From positions 1 to 55,468 of the forward strand of contig DEJS01000003.1 in NCBI GenBank assembly GCA_002353485.1: 55,468 nt of DNA. Reading direction: 5' to 3'. Below are positions 33,801-42,037 of this stretch, piece by piece (positions within the stretch are counted from its first letter, which is position 1; every line of letters starts with the position of its first letter). Source of the DNA: Prevotella sp. UBA2742 (GTDB lineage Bacteria; Bacteroidota; Bacteroidia; Bacteroidales; Bacteroidaceae). A program made the translations under genes and the position numbers. The notes under the pieces are model-generated. The model was not told the origin of the DNA. It saw only the letters and a program-made list of their open reading frames with translations, and did not search any database.

Positions 33801-36800
33801 GATATGTTCCACCGTGGCGGCGATACTCTCAGCCAGCCCCTGCGCTGTGGCCTCAGCATACAGAGCATCGTCATACTGCACCAATATGCCACGCGACTCT
33901 ATCTTGATATTGATCTTGAACTTCGGCACATTCAGTTCAAGCAGCTCCTGCCCGACAGGTTTCCCGCCGACGGTATATTCCGACAGCACTCCCACCTGAT
34001 AGGCGTAGGCGATGGCAGGCCGGAAACCATAGTCGGTTGCGATGCGTGCAAAGGGGTAGTCTTCATGGCGCAGCGTCTCGTCGAAGGTATCGCTGACCAG
34101 CTTGAGGTACTCGCTTACCGTCACGTCATCCACCTTCAGACCCAAGGCCAGCGTATTAACAAACATGCCCACTGTGTCGGCAATCTTCAGGTTAGCGCGT
34201 CCGCTACTGATGGTGCTGAGGTAGACCTCGCGGTTGTTGGTATATCGAGACACCACATAGCCCACGGCGGCGAGATACAGATGAGCCGGCGTGATGTCAT
34301 GCTCTCGGCAGAAAGCAGCGACAGCAGCAGTGTCGTCGCTGCTGAGCGGGCAGAGTGCCTCGCCGATATATCCCTGTTGGTCACTCTTGGGCAGGTCGGC
34401 AGGAATCTCGCTGGCACCCTCGCAGGTTTGCAGTTTCTCGGCAAAGAAGCGCTGCGCCGACTTGAACGTCTCGCTGTCCTCGGCCTTCTGCTGGTCGTTG
34501 GCAAAGGCGAGATAGCTATAGTCTTCCTTCTCAATAGCATGCCCGTCAAGCACGCTACAGAGCTGTCTGATGAACAGGTCGGCCGAGCCTCCGTCGAACA
34601 CCAGGTGGTGCACATCCATCAGCAGGTGGATACCGCTCTCGCTCTTTACCACTTCAAAGCGATACAGCGGGGGCTTCTGCAAGTTGAACGGGCGTACGAA
34701 GTCCTGCTTATAGGCTGCCAGTTCGTCGTCACTCAGCTCCGTTACCGGCACCTCTACCGGCACGCTGTCATCTATTGTCTGCACTATGCTGTCACCCTCG
34801 GTAGTAAAATGAATACTCAGCTCCGGATGTACCTCCACTACCTGCTTGACGCCCTCGGCCAGCTGTTCAGCCCCGACACCGTTAGGAAAACTCAACAGAT
34901 AGGGAATGATATAGACGGTTGAAGTAGGATTCTTCAGGCACTCAAAATAGACACCCGTCTGGGCATATGAGAGAGGAGCACGTTTCTGGGGTTCATGGTT
35001 GAGGGTTAAGGGTTCATGGTTGCTGTGCGGCTGTCCGTTTTTAACCATTAACCCTGAACCCTGAACCATTAACCCTCTGAGTATCTCGTTCTCAATGCCC
35101 TGCAACGTGCCGCTCTTGACCAGCGACTTGGAGTCGAGGGCGACGCCAAAGCGCTTATTCACCTGCACAGCCAGTTTGATAGACGATATAGAAGTCAGGC
35201 CGGCATAGCCCAGCACGGTGGTAATGCCGAAATCCGTATTGCCTACGATGCCGGCAATCATCTCGTGCAGCTCCTGCTCCAGAATGTTCATCGGCACGTT
35301 CGACTCCTCTACGGCGACGGCCTTCTTCTCAGGCTTGGGCAGTGCCTTCTTGTTCACCTTCTGGTTCTGGTTCAGCGGTATCTTCTCAATCTGCATCGTC
35401 ACAGCAGGCACCATGTATGGAGGTTTCTGGTCGAGTATGAACTGGTTCAGCGCCTCAATGTCCACCTGCTCGTCACTGACGATGTAGGCCGCAATAAACT
35501 TGCCACTACCGCTCTGCTCGTCGAAAGCCTGCACGGTAGCATCCTTGATGCCGGGGTACTCGCGGATGACGCTCTCCACCTCTTTCAGTTCAATACGGAA
35601 GCCGCGTATCTTCACCTGCCCGTCGCGGCGTCCCACAAACTGTATGTCGCCCGAGGGCAAATAGCGCACAATGTCACCCGTACGATAGACCCGGGCATAT
35701 TTCTCATCGTCGGTAAAGGGATTAGGAATATACACCTCGGCCGTCTTCTCAGGCCGGTTCAGATAGCCACGACTCACCTGCGGCCCGCTGACCCACAGCT
35801 CGCCGGCAGCACCGACGGGCAGCCTATGGCCTTGCGCGTCGACGATGTACAGCCGCATGTTGTCCAGCGGACGGCCGATGGGGATGTCCTTCAGCTTACG
35901 GTCTACCCGGTAGGTAGTGGTGAAGATGGTACACTCGGTAGGCCCGTACACGTTATAGAACTTATATCCTGTAGGCGGTGTCAGCGTCGCCAACTTCTCG
36001 CCGCCGGTAGAGAGGTGGAGCAGCGAGTGGTTCTCGACGTTCGAGGCAAACTGGTACCCCACCTGCGTTGTCATGAAGGAATGGGTGATATGATGGCGCT
36101 CGAAGTAGTCGTTCAGGGCCATCAGGTCCAGCCGTATCTCCTCGGCTATGATATGCACGGCGGCACCACAGGTCAGGGCAGGATACATATCCATCATACA
36201 GGCGTCAAAACCGTAGCTGGCATAGGCTGCCACACTGTGCTCGGCCGTCAGGCCGTAGTAGCGCTGATACCAATGGATGAAGGCCACCATATTGCTGTGG
36301 ACCAGCTGGCAGCCCTTGGGCACGCCGGTAGAGCCCGACGTGTAAAGCATGATGTACAGACTGCCGGGCTTCGGGCCTGCGGGCAGTTCCGTCACTGGCG
36401 GCAGCTGCATCAGCTCTTTCGTCAGCAGTACGTCGCCCTGATATTGGTCTACCAGGGGGCGCAGCTCCTCGTCGGCTATCAGCAGCCGGGCGCCGGCATC
36501 CTGCATCATAAAGTTCAGACGCTCCTTCGGATAGGTGGGGTCCAGCGGCTGATAGGCGCAGCCGGCCTTCATCACACCGAGCGAGGCAATGGCCATCCAC
36601 TCCGAGCGGGGTATCAGCACGGAGACAACAGCCTCCCCACCACCTTCTGCGGTAGCAAATTGGCTTTCCCCTTCGGGCCGCCGAGCTAAACCTTCTTCAC
36701 TCTTCACTCTTAACTTTTCACTAATATATCCTGCTATGCGGTCGCTCAGCTCGTCTACCTCGCGGTAGGTGTACCGCTTGTCCTTATATACCACGGCGGT

Positions 36801-38144
36801 ATTGTCGGGCGTAGCCTTGGCCTGACGGCGGAACAGCGATACGATGGTCTGCGTGTCGTCGTAGTCTACATCGTTCCGGTTGAACGTGTCGAGCAGGTCG
36901 GTCTGCCGTGCTGTGGTAATGTTGACATCGGTCAGCACCGCTTCGAAGAGGAAGCCTTCCACCACGGCCTCGTAGCTCTCAAGGAACTGGCCGACGAGGG
37001 CTTCCGTGTATTGGCCGGCATCATACTCAGCCTCCACCACGCAGTGGCCGTCGCGCACGTAGGCCTTTACGTAGAAGGCCACGCCGCCGGTATTGTTGTT
37101 CAGTCGCTGTGCCGCCATCGGCATGCCACAGAACAGCATTCTGTCGAACAGCCGGCCATGCCATGCAAACGAGGTGGCCGTCTGCAGGCCCAGGTCGTTC
37201 ACGGCGTCGCTGAAGGCGTAAGCCTCATGCTGCCTACAGCCCGTCATCTGCTCCTGTACTGCCTTCAGAAAGCCGGACACGGTGGTGGCACCGTCGAACT
37301 TGGCATACACAGGCAGCGTCCTGACCAGCATGGCCACCGTGTGGGCCAGCCGCTTGTCGCCACGTCCGTTGTGTACCGTATAGAAAAGCGCCTCCTGCTC
37401 GTTGTTGTACTTTGCCAGCAGATAGCTGTAGGCAGCCGTGAAGAAGGTGCTCTTGTAGACGCCGTGCTCACGGCAGTAGTCTTCTATGCGCCCTACGCTG
37501 ACCGCCATGGTGCGCGTCAGCAGGCCCTCCTTGGCTTCTGTCCCCTCCAGGTCGGGCAGCAGTGGCGAATAGGTGTCGCCACAGTCAAAGTGCTCGGCAT
37601 ACCACTGCTTGTCCTGCTCATATACAGGGCGCTGGCGCTGCTCGGCTTCCGTCCGGGCGACATCGGCCTGAGACAGGGTCTCGCCCTCGGGCTGCTCTCC
37701 GTTGTAGGCACGCTCTATGTCGGCCAGCAACACTCTGCGCGAGGTGCCGTCGCTGATGATGTGGTGGATATCCTGTAGCAGATAGTAGTGCCGGTCGTCC
37801 TTCAGCAGCCGTATACGGAACAGCCTGTCCTTGTACAGGTCGAAGGGCTGAACGAACCGGGCCCGTTCGGCCTCGATGTCGGTCACGGTCTCTATCTCAA
37901 GGGCAAAGGTCTCCTGGTCGTCAACCGTCTGCACGGCATCGCCCTGCTCGTTCAGCCCGATGCGGGTGAACAGCGTCGGGTGGGCAGCCACGGCGCGCTC
38001 TATGGCCGTCTTCAGCCGTTCGCCGTCCAGACTGCCGTCGAGCGTATAGAGATACGGAATGTTATAACAGGCCTCTCCCTGGTGCTCAATGCACTCTGCG
38101 TAGAGGCCGTACTGGGTTTTGGTTAGTGGTGCTGTTGTCTTCAT
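30813..38144 (-). CDS. Nonribosomal peptide synthetase, C-A-T-C-A-T-R
   Basis: A 2443-residue NRPS. Order: C1 (HHIISDG, 127-133), A1 (LYTSGSTGVPKG ~600), T1 (AGLTSISSIKLA ~980-992), C2 (HHLVFDG ~1178), A2 (LIYTSGSTGRPKG ~1615), T2 (ELGGTSL ~2000), and a terminal NAD(P)-dependent thioester reductase (GATGYLG ~2085; YSKFMAERL ~2242). The N-terminal C domain suggests acylated initiation or a donor from another protein. Reductive release gives a dipeptide aldehyde or alcohol; related gut NRPSs are known to yield pyrazinones this way. Two repeat elements are translated: in A1 (~475-500) and between T1 and C2 (~1022-1053). No phosphopantetheinyl transferase is in the window. A-domain specificity cannot be called safely. 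Confidence 0.92.
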   Translation of the reverse strand: MKTTAPLTKTQYGLYAECIEHQGEACYNIPYLYTLDGSLDGERLKTAIERAVAAHPTLFTRIGLNEQGDAVQTVDDQETFALEIETVTDIEAERARFVQPFDLYKDRLFRIRLLKDDRHYYLLQDIHHIISDGTSRRVLLADIERAYNGEQPEGETLSQADVARTEAEQRQRPVYEQDKQWYAEHFDCGDTYSPLLPDLEGTEAKEGLLTRTMAVSVGRIEDYCREHGVYKSTFFTAAYSYLLAKYNNEQEALFYTVHNGRGDKRLAHTVAMLVRTLPVYAKFDGATTVSGFLKAVQEQMTGCRQHEAYAFSDAVNDLGLQTATSFAWHGRLFDRMLFCGMPMAAQRLNNNTGGVAFYVKAYVRDGHCVVEAEYDAGQYTEALVGQFLESYEAVVEGFLFEAVLTDVNITTARQTDLLDTFNRNDVDYDDTQTIVSLFRRQAKATPDNTAVVYKDKRYTYREVDELSDRIAGYISEKLRVKSEEGLARRPEGESQFATAEGGGEAVVSVLIPRSEWMAIASLGVMKAGCAYQPLDPTYPKERLNFMMQDAGARLLIADEELRPLVDQYQGDVLLTKELMQLPPVTELPAGPKPGSLYIMLYTSGSTGVPKGCQLVHSNMVAFIHWYQRYYGLTAEHSVAAYASYGFDACMMDMYPALTCGAAVHIIAEEIRLDLMALNDYFERHHITHSFMTTQVGYQFASNVENHSLLHLSTGGEKLATLTPPTGYKFYNVYGPTECTIFTTTYRVDRKLKDIPIGRPLDNMRLYIVDAQGHRLPVGAAGELWVSGPQVSRGYLNRPEKTAEVYIPNPFTDDEKYARVYRTGDIVRYLPSGDIQFVGRRDGQVKIRGFRIELKEVESVIREYPGIKDATVQAFDEQSGSGKFIAAYIVSDEQVDIEALNQFILDQKPPYMVPAVTMQIEKIPLNQNQKVNKKALPKPEKKAVAVEESNVPMNILEQELHEMIAGIVGNTDFGITTVLGYAGLTSISSIKLAVQVNKRFGVALDSKSLVKSGTLQGIENEILRGLMVQGSGLMVKNGQPHSNHEPLTLNHEPQKRAPLSYAQTGVYFECLKNPTSTVYIIPYLLSFPNGVGAEQLAEGVKQVVEVHPELSIHFTTEGDSIVQTIDDSVPVEVPVTELSDDELAAYKQDFVRPFNLQKPPLYRFEVVKSESGIHLLMDVHHLVFDGGSADLFIRQLCSVLDGHAIEKEDYSYLAFANDQQKAEDSETFKSAQRFFAEKLQTCEGASEIPADLPKSDQQGYIGEALCPLSSDDTAAVAAFCREHDITPAHLYLAAVGYVVSRYTNNREVYLSTISSGRANLKIADTVGMFVNTLALGLKVDDVTVSEYLKLVSDTFDETLRHEDYPFARIATDYGFRPAIAYAYQVGVLSEYTVGGKPVGQELLELNVPKFKINIKIESRGILVQYDDALYAEATAQGLAESIAATVEHIMAQPDGKVRQLSIVSQRQAEHLDRIRTTGTGEAPFKLFFESIVRHAQEQPDRMALVACDAQFTYREFDQATNRIANALRQRGVREGDRVAMLLPRTSRLILSMFGIQKAGAAYIPCDPEYPADRVKLILEDSGAKLIITPEVAEELLACEETTQPQTALTPDDLAYLIYTSGSTGRPKGVMLRHEGMCNYSTPLPPNVEAYAVANAAESILAVTTISFDASLHEIAISLFNGLTLVLANEEQTKNPLDMAALIRQHHIGYVSATPSQWQTWVYSDDFIEAIRTVPIIRFGGEKLPESLLHQMQELTPSRILNTYGPTETTVSSNVQELTHAERVTVGRPQLNVKEFVVDSDGNELPVGVVGELYIGGRGVGRGYNNLDDMTRERFIDYHGTRVYKSGDYAKWASDGDVFILGRKDHQIKLRGLRIELGEVENVIARVEGVKNVVIMIRQIGGKEHLCAYFTADRPIDIAKMKAEISNSLTQYMVPTAYLQLAEMPMTPNGKTDLKALPEPQVAVSGEYVAPANDTERTFCDIFAAILQMDQVGATDNFFELGGTSLVVTRVIIEADKAGLHVAYGDVFANPTPRQLAELVTGEKADTGTNEVSSFDYTAINTLLQRNTLDNFRCGERQLLGNVLLTGATGYLGIHILYELINSDAENIYCLVRGKTVEKAESRLRTLLYYYFANAYKELFGTRIRIVLGDVTNDLSAVCGDKASTISTVFNCAAVVKHFSEGTEIEDVNIGGAQRCVDFCIKTGAKLIHISTASTRGLWAGEIKDDVYTEQRLYMGQYLGNKYIYSKFMAERLILDAVALHGLSAKIMRVGNLAARSTDGEFQANFSTNSFMGRIRIYNMLGCCPHGMRNKRVEFSPINEVAHAIVLLTTTPKECTVFHPYNIHSQFLGDVLSGLTSVTGGIRFVEQEDFQQAMDEAGQDPQKSKQMAALLAYQDMAHGQKATDVTRDNDYTTQVLYRLGFAWSPTSWDYVERMLTAIGGFGFFE
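34988..35076 (-). repeat. GGTTAAT/GGTTCAG heptamer palindrome between NRPS modules
   Basis: The minus strand has AGGGTTAATGGTTCAGGGTT and onward, an ~18-nt core, then inverted CCATGAACCCTTAACCCTCA-type units with 7-nt period. It encodes GLMVQGS/GLMVKNG and NHEPLTL/NHEP in the linker between T1 and C2. It is a different sequence family from SEELRVK elements but the same 7-nt design. Confidence 0.9.
36649..36722 (-). repeat. Heptamer element inside NRPS adenylation domain 1
   Basis: Bases 36649-36700 are the exact reverse complement of 21741-21792 (52 bp). The minus strand encodes SEKLRVKSEEGLARRPEGES in the A1 region just before the GGEAVVSVLIPRS strand. The heptamer that would give TGA reads TTA. 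Confidence 0.93.
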
Positions 38145-38168
38145 AAAGCTTGTAGGTTCGTTTTTGGG

Positions 38169-39542
38169 TTACCATTTAGTGCTGAACAGGCGCGGCGAGA
38201 CGATGAGCGAGAACCATCCCCAGCGCACATTACTGTCGCCAGCCTCATGTTTCAGGCGGTCCATGGTCTTGGTGCCGTGCATGAACGAGTAGCCGGCCGA
38301 CAGGGCCACGTCCTTCGAGAATCGGTAGGCGGCCTCCAGTTCAATATCGTGGCCCAGCGTCTTGTCGAGGCCTTCCAGAGTGGTGGCGACGGCCATGTAG
38401 TGGTAGGCCGCCTTGACGGTCAGCGGTGCTATCGGCCGGTACTGCACACCGACGAATGCGTTCTGTAGTCCCGGCGTGAAACCGCTGTTATAGGCGCTCT
38501 CGTAGAAGTAGTCCATGACGCCGTAGAACTTATGGTGCGAGCCGTAGAGCGTACTGAAGCCCTTATACACCTCATGGCGCGGCAGCCCAATGGTGCCGGG
38601 CTTGGGCACGGCCACATAGTCATCGCCGCTCAGATAGTCGTAGCCCACCTCCAGCCTCACCATGTCCGACGGGTAGTAGGACACCTTGCCGCTGGCCATC
38701 CAGGCCTCTATCTTAATCTCGTCCTCGTGGTGGCCCATCTGGCGGTAGTAGGAGCCCTCCACCTTCCACCGGCGGGGCGTATACGTCACGTAGCCACCCA
38801 CCAGCTGCTGGTATTCCGTATGGGCGTTATTGTCTTTCTGCCCTGCCTGCATGCCGATGTTCATAAACAGCAGTGAGGCGCCGACGGGTATCTTCGGCAC
38901 GTCATAGTGGTACCACACCACCTGCATGGTCTTATACGCCTGGGCACCGTCCTTATAGTAAGTACCCGTGGTCATGTTCTCCGGGTTCTGGTTGTAAGCC
39001 AGCAGCGCGTGCACCTGATGGCCGTGCCCCTGATAGCCCACCCTGAGCAGGTCGTGGGCCCGGGATGCCATAGCCCAGTCGTTAGGTCCTATGATGCGCT
39101 CGTCGTCGTACGACAAGGCGATACGGCCTATCTGTGCAAACAGTCCGAAGGGGGCCGTCAGCTTGGCCCAGCCTTCATACAGGTTCACGGTGGTATTGTT
39201 CTTCTGTCCCCATACGGCCTGGTTCTGCAGCACGGCCCTGGCTTCCAAGACTCCGCGCTCGTAGCCTACCGACAAGCGTGTACGTCCCAACAGGAAGTTG
39301 GCACGTTTCTCCACGGTCTCATCCGGGTTTGCATTGCCCGGCAGACCGCCTCCACGCACCTCGCCGTGGGTCATAAAGTTCAGCCCGATGCTCAGCCGAT
39401 TCTCTGTTCCAAGGGTCTGAGTGTGGCTCGCATTGTCCGACAGCTGCATGCCGGTACTGTCCGTCTGGGCCCAGCCACTGACGTGGGCCGTCAGCAACCC
39501 GGCCAACAGCCAACCGTGGAACAAGGACTGCTTCGTATCCAT
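38169..39542 (-). CDS. Outer-membrane beta-barrel protein (porin-like)
   Basis: A 457-residue protein with a signal peptide (about residues 1-26, cleaving after GWAQ) and a series of amphipathic strands ending in LFSTKW, an aromatic-ended barrel strand. The pattern of ~16-18 strands fits alginate-export or porin-like barrels. I do not recognise a specific family. It is encoded 24 nt before the NRPS, in the same run, so it could pass the NRPS product or its precursors across the outer membrane; this is inference from position. Confidence 0.75.
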   Translation of the reverse strand: MDTKQSLFHGWLLAGLLTAHVSGWAQTDSTGMQLSDNASHTQTLGTENRLSIGLNFMTHGEVRGGGLPGNANPDETVEKRANFLLGRTRLSVGYERGVLEARAVLQNQAVWGQKNNTTVNLYEGWAKLTAPFGLFAQIGRIALSYDDERIIGPNDWAMASRAHDLLRVGYQGHGHQVHALLAYNQNPENMTTGTYYKDGAQAYKTMQVVWYHYDVPKIPVGASLLFMNIGMQAGQKDNNAHTEYQQLVGGYVTYTPRRWKVEGSYYRQMGHHEDEIKIEAWMASGKVSYYPSDMVRLEVGYDYLSGDDYVAVPKPGTIGLPRHEVYKGFSTLYGSHHKFYGVMDYFYESAYNSGFTPGLQNAFVGVQYRPIAPLTVKAAYHYMAVATTLEGLDKTLGHDIELEAAYRFSKDVALSAGYSFMHGTKTMDRLKHEAGDSNVRWGWFSLIVSPRLFSTKW

Positions 39543-39555
39543 AGCGCGACAGATC

Positions 39556-39858
39556 TTACTCGAAGTCGAAGATGCTAATGAAGCCCGTCAGCTTGAAGAC
39601 GTCCCTGATGTCGTCGTTGACACGCCTGAGCACCACCTTGCTGCCGTTGGCCTTGGCACCCTTCAGGATGCCCAGCAGGATGCGCAGACCGCTGGAGGCG
39701 ATGTACTCCAGCTTCTCGCAGTCTATGATGACGTCGCGGCCGCCACTCTCATAGAGGGGTTTCAGCACTTGCTGGGCTTCCAAGGCAGCCGCTGTGTCCA
39801 TCTCTCCTTCCAGGAAAGCAACCCACTTGCCGTCCTGCTCTTCTACTCTCGTATTCAT
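39556..39858 (-). CDS. STAS-domain anti-sigma factor antagonist (RsbV-like)
   Basis: A 100-residue single STAS domain: GKWVAFLEGEMDTAAALEAQ, DVIIDCEKLEYIASSGLRIL and VFKLTGFISIFDF. The phospho-acceptor serine is in YIASSGLR. The start codon overlaps the stop of the phosphatase gene (ATGA). In partner switching, the phosphatase dephosphorylates this protein and the kinase re-phosphorylates it; the phosphorylation state controls a third protein. No sigma-B homologue is known in Bacteroidetes generally or seen here, so the target is open. Confidence 0.9.
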   Translation of the reverse strand: MNTRVEEQDGKWVAFLEGEMDTAAALEAQQVLKPLYESGGRDVIIDCEKLEYIASSGLRILLGILKGAKANGSKVVLRRVNDDIRDVFKLTGFISIFDFE

Positions 39859-42032
39859 AAAGCAATATTTTTTGTAAGTGTTAGTATATTCATACCGTCT
39901 ATGCGTTCGTAGTTGATAGTATCCATCAGCTCGCGCACCAGCAGGATGCCCAGACCGCCTATGGGCCGGTCCTCGGCCGACAGCGTGGTGTCGGCCTTCA
40001 CCGACTCGGTGGGGTCGAAGGGTATGCCGCTGTCGGTTATCACGAAGCGCAGCTGCTTCTCGTCGGCAGCAATGGTCAGCGTAATGGTGCCCTCCACCCC
40101 GGGCGCGTAGGCATACTCCATCACGTTCACCACAGCCTCCTCGACAGCCAGGCGCAGCTTCTTGGCCAGCGCCTCGTCGATATGGAGACGCTCCAGTACC
40201 GCTCTGACAAACTGGTTCATCTCCGGCACCTGGTGTACGTCGTTCGTGATGACCAGCTGCTCCTCCAGCACGTTCTGTTGCTGCTGCGGCGTATAGTGTA
40301 TGGCCAGCATGGTGAGGTCGTCGCTCTGTTCGGCCTTGCCCACAAAGTCGTGTACAGCTTGTTCCATGTCCTTCACCGTCTGCGTGGCGTCGGTCTGCGG
40401 CTGTCCCTGGCTGCCGGCCAGCTGTTCCACGACACGCTGCAGCCTGAACTGCTGCCGGCTGCCGTTCTTCGCCTCGGTCAGTCCGTCGGTATACAGGAAC
40501 AGGGTGCACCCCGCCGGCACGATGTACTCCTCCGTGTCGTACCGGGTATCGCTGAACACGCCCAACGGAAGGTTGGCCTTGGCCTCCAGCGTGCTGACAC
40601 GGCCCTCGCTGACCATCAGCGGCTTGTCGTGACCGGCGTCACAGTATCGCAGTCGGCCTGTGGGCAGGTTCAGCACGCCGACGAAAAACGTGACAAACAT
40701 GTTCGTGTCGTTGCCTTGGCAGAGCGTCTCGTTCAGCAGGTGCATGATATGTGCCGGGTTGTTCCCGTGCACCGTATGCGAGCGGAACAGCGAGTGCGTC
40801 ACTGCCATCACCATGGCTGCGGGCACGCCCTTGCCGCTGACATCGCCAATACAGAAGAAAAGCTTCTCGTCGCGGATAAAGAAGTCGAACAGGTCGCCGC
40901 CCACCTCGCGGGCAGGCTCCAGCAGACCATAGATGTCCAAGTCCTTACGGTCGGGATAGGGCGGCCACGTCGCGGGCAGCATCTTGGCCTGGATGTCGCG
41001 TGCCACCTGCAGCTCGCCTTCTATACGCTCCTGCTTGAGCATGCTCTGCTGCAGCCGCTGGCTGTTGCGCACGAAGCGATAGATGATGATGCCCAGCACC
41101 GCAAAGGCCACAGCCATCACCATCAGCATGTTCAGGCGCAGCTGGCGCAGCGCACCGTACACCTCGTGGTCGTAGTACACCGTGGCTATCTGCCAGTGCG
41201 GCTGACCTCTGAAGTTGGCATAGAACACGTGGCCCAGGTCGCCGTCGTCGGGGTCGTTGAACCCGGCTATCGTGACGTGACCGTTGTCGCTACGCTTCTT
41301 TTCCACCGTACTGTCGTTGATGACATGCATCACGTAGTCTGCCATTCTTTCCCGTGCAGCACCCTTCGGCGCGGCTATCAGCTTGCCGTCCTCGGTCAGC
41401 AGGATGGTGAACGACGACGGATACAGGTGATGGTTGTTCAGGGTCTCGGCCAGGAAGCGGGTGTCAATATCAACGCCAAAGACGGCCACCGTGTCGCCCG
41501 TATGTTCCTCGGTAATGGGCTCGGCATAGCTGACCAGTCGCTGGTACAGGTACTTGTCATCGTAAGGGCCTACCCAGCCGGGACTCTTCCGCTGCATGAT
41601 GTCCTTGTAGAAACCGTCGCGCGTATAGTCAAAACCACTGCCGCCTATCTCTATTGCCTTTATGGCGTCTGTATCCGTACGCAGGGCATAGGGTTCAAAA
41701 AGACGGCCTTTCTGCTTGTAATAGCCTGGCTTGAAGGATACGCCGGCCCCGCGTCGGGACGGATGGAACCTGACTATCCACGTCAGGATGTCCGACAGCG
41801 AGTCAGGGGTAGAGAGGTTGCTCCTTATCTCGCGGATATGGCTTTTCAGCGACCGTTCCGTGTTCTCCAGCGCACGCTTGGTGATGACGGCCTTCAGCGT
41901 CAGCTCCGTCTGTGCGCGACCCTGCAGCTGCTTCTCCAGCAGGTCGCGCATGGTGTAGTACTGGTAGGCCGACAGCAGCTCCAGTGCCACTGCAGCAATA
42001 ATGACGATAACCAGTCCACCCCGCTTCTTCAT
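39855..42032 (-). CDS. Membrane sensor / SpoIIE-type phosphatase / RsbW-like kinase fusion
   Basis: A 725-residue protein with: transmembrane helix ~7-25, an extracytoplasmic dCache-like sensor (VFGVDIDTRFLAETL), a second helix ~305-325 (MVMAVAFAVLGIIIYRF), a PP2C/SpoIIE domain (LEPAREVGGDLFDFF, FCIGDVSGKGVPAAMVMA, DDLTMLAIHY) and a C-terminal HATPase (EEAVVNVMEYAYAPG, DSGIPFDP). It joins the RsbU phosphatase and RsbW kinase functions in one chain beside the STAS protein. It is in the same run as the NRPS, so an outside signal may regulate that pathway through it. Confidence 0.9.
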   Translation of the reverse strand: MKKRGGLVIVIIAAVALELLSAYQYYTMRDLLEKQLQGRAQTELTLKAVITKRALENTERSLKSHIREIRSNLSTPDSLSDILTWIVRFHPSRRGAGVSFKPGYYKQKGRLFEPYALRTDTDAIKAIEIGGSGFDYTRDGFYKDIMQRKSPGWVGPYDDKYLYQRLVSYAEPITEEHTGDTVAVFGVDIDTRFLAETLNNHHLYPSSFTILLTEDGKLIAAPKGAARERMADYVMHVINDSTVEKKRSDNGHVTIAGFNDPDDGDLGHVFYANFRGQPHWQIATVYYDHEVYGALRQLRLNMLMVMAVAFAVLGIIIYRFVRNSQRLQQSMLKQERIEGELQVARDIQAKMLPATWPPYPDRKDLDIYGLLEPAREVGGDLFDFFIRDEKLFFCIGDVSGKGVPAAMVMAVTHSLFRSHTVHGNNPAHIMHLLNETLCQGNDTNMFVTFFVGVLNLPTGRLRYCDAGHDKPLMVSEGRVSTLEAKANLPLGVFSDTRYDTEEYIVPAGCTLFLYTDGLTEAKNGSRQQFRLQRVVEQLAGSQGQPQTDATQTVKDMEQAVHDFVGKAEQSDDLTMLAIHYTPQQQQNVLEEQLVITNDVHQVPEMNQFVRAVLERLHIDEALAKKLRLAVEEAVVNVMEYAYAPGVEGTITLTIAADEKQLRFVITDSGIPFDPTESVKADTTLSAEDRPIGGLGILLVRELMDTINYERIDGMNILTLTKNIAL

Positions 42033-42037
42033 AGTCC

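Noticed and set aside
33594..36689. Long plus-strand ORFs opposite the NRPS gene
   Set aside because: Their composition is that of reverse-strand shadows; the NRPS modules on the minus strand are intact.
29995..36722. CRISPR array
   Set aside because: The repeats are short-period palindromes inside genes without regular spacers, and no cas gene is present.
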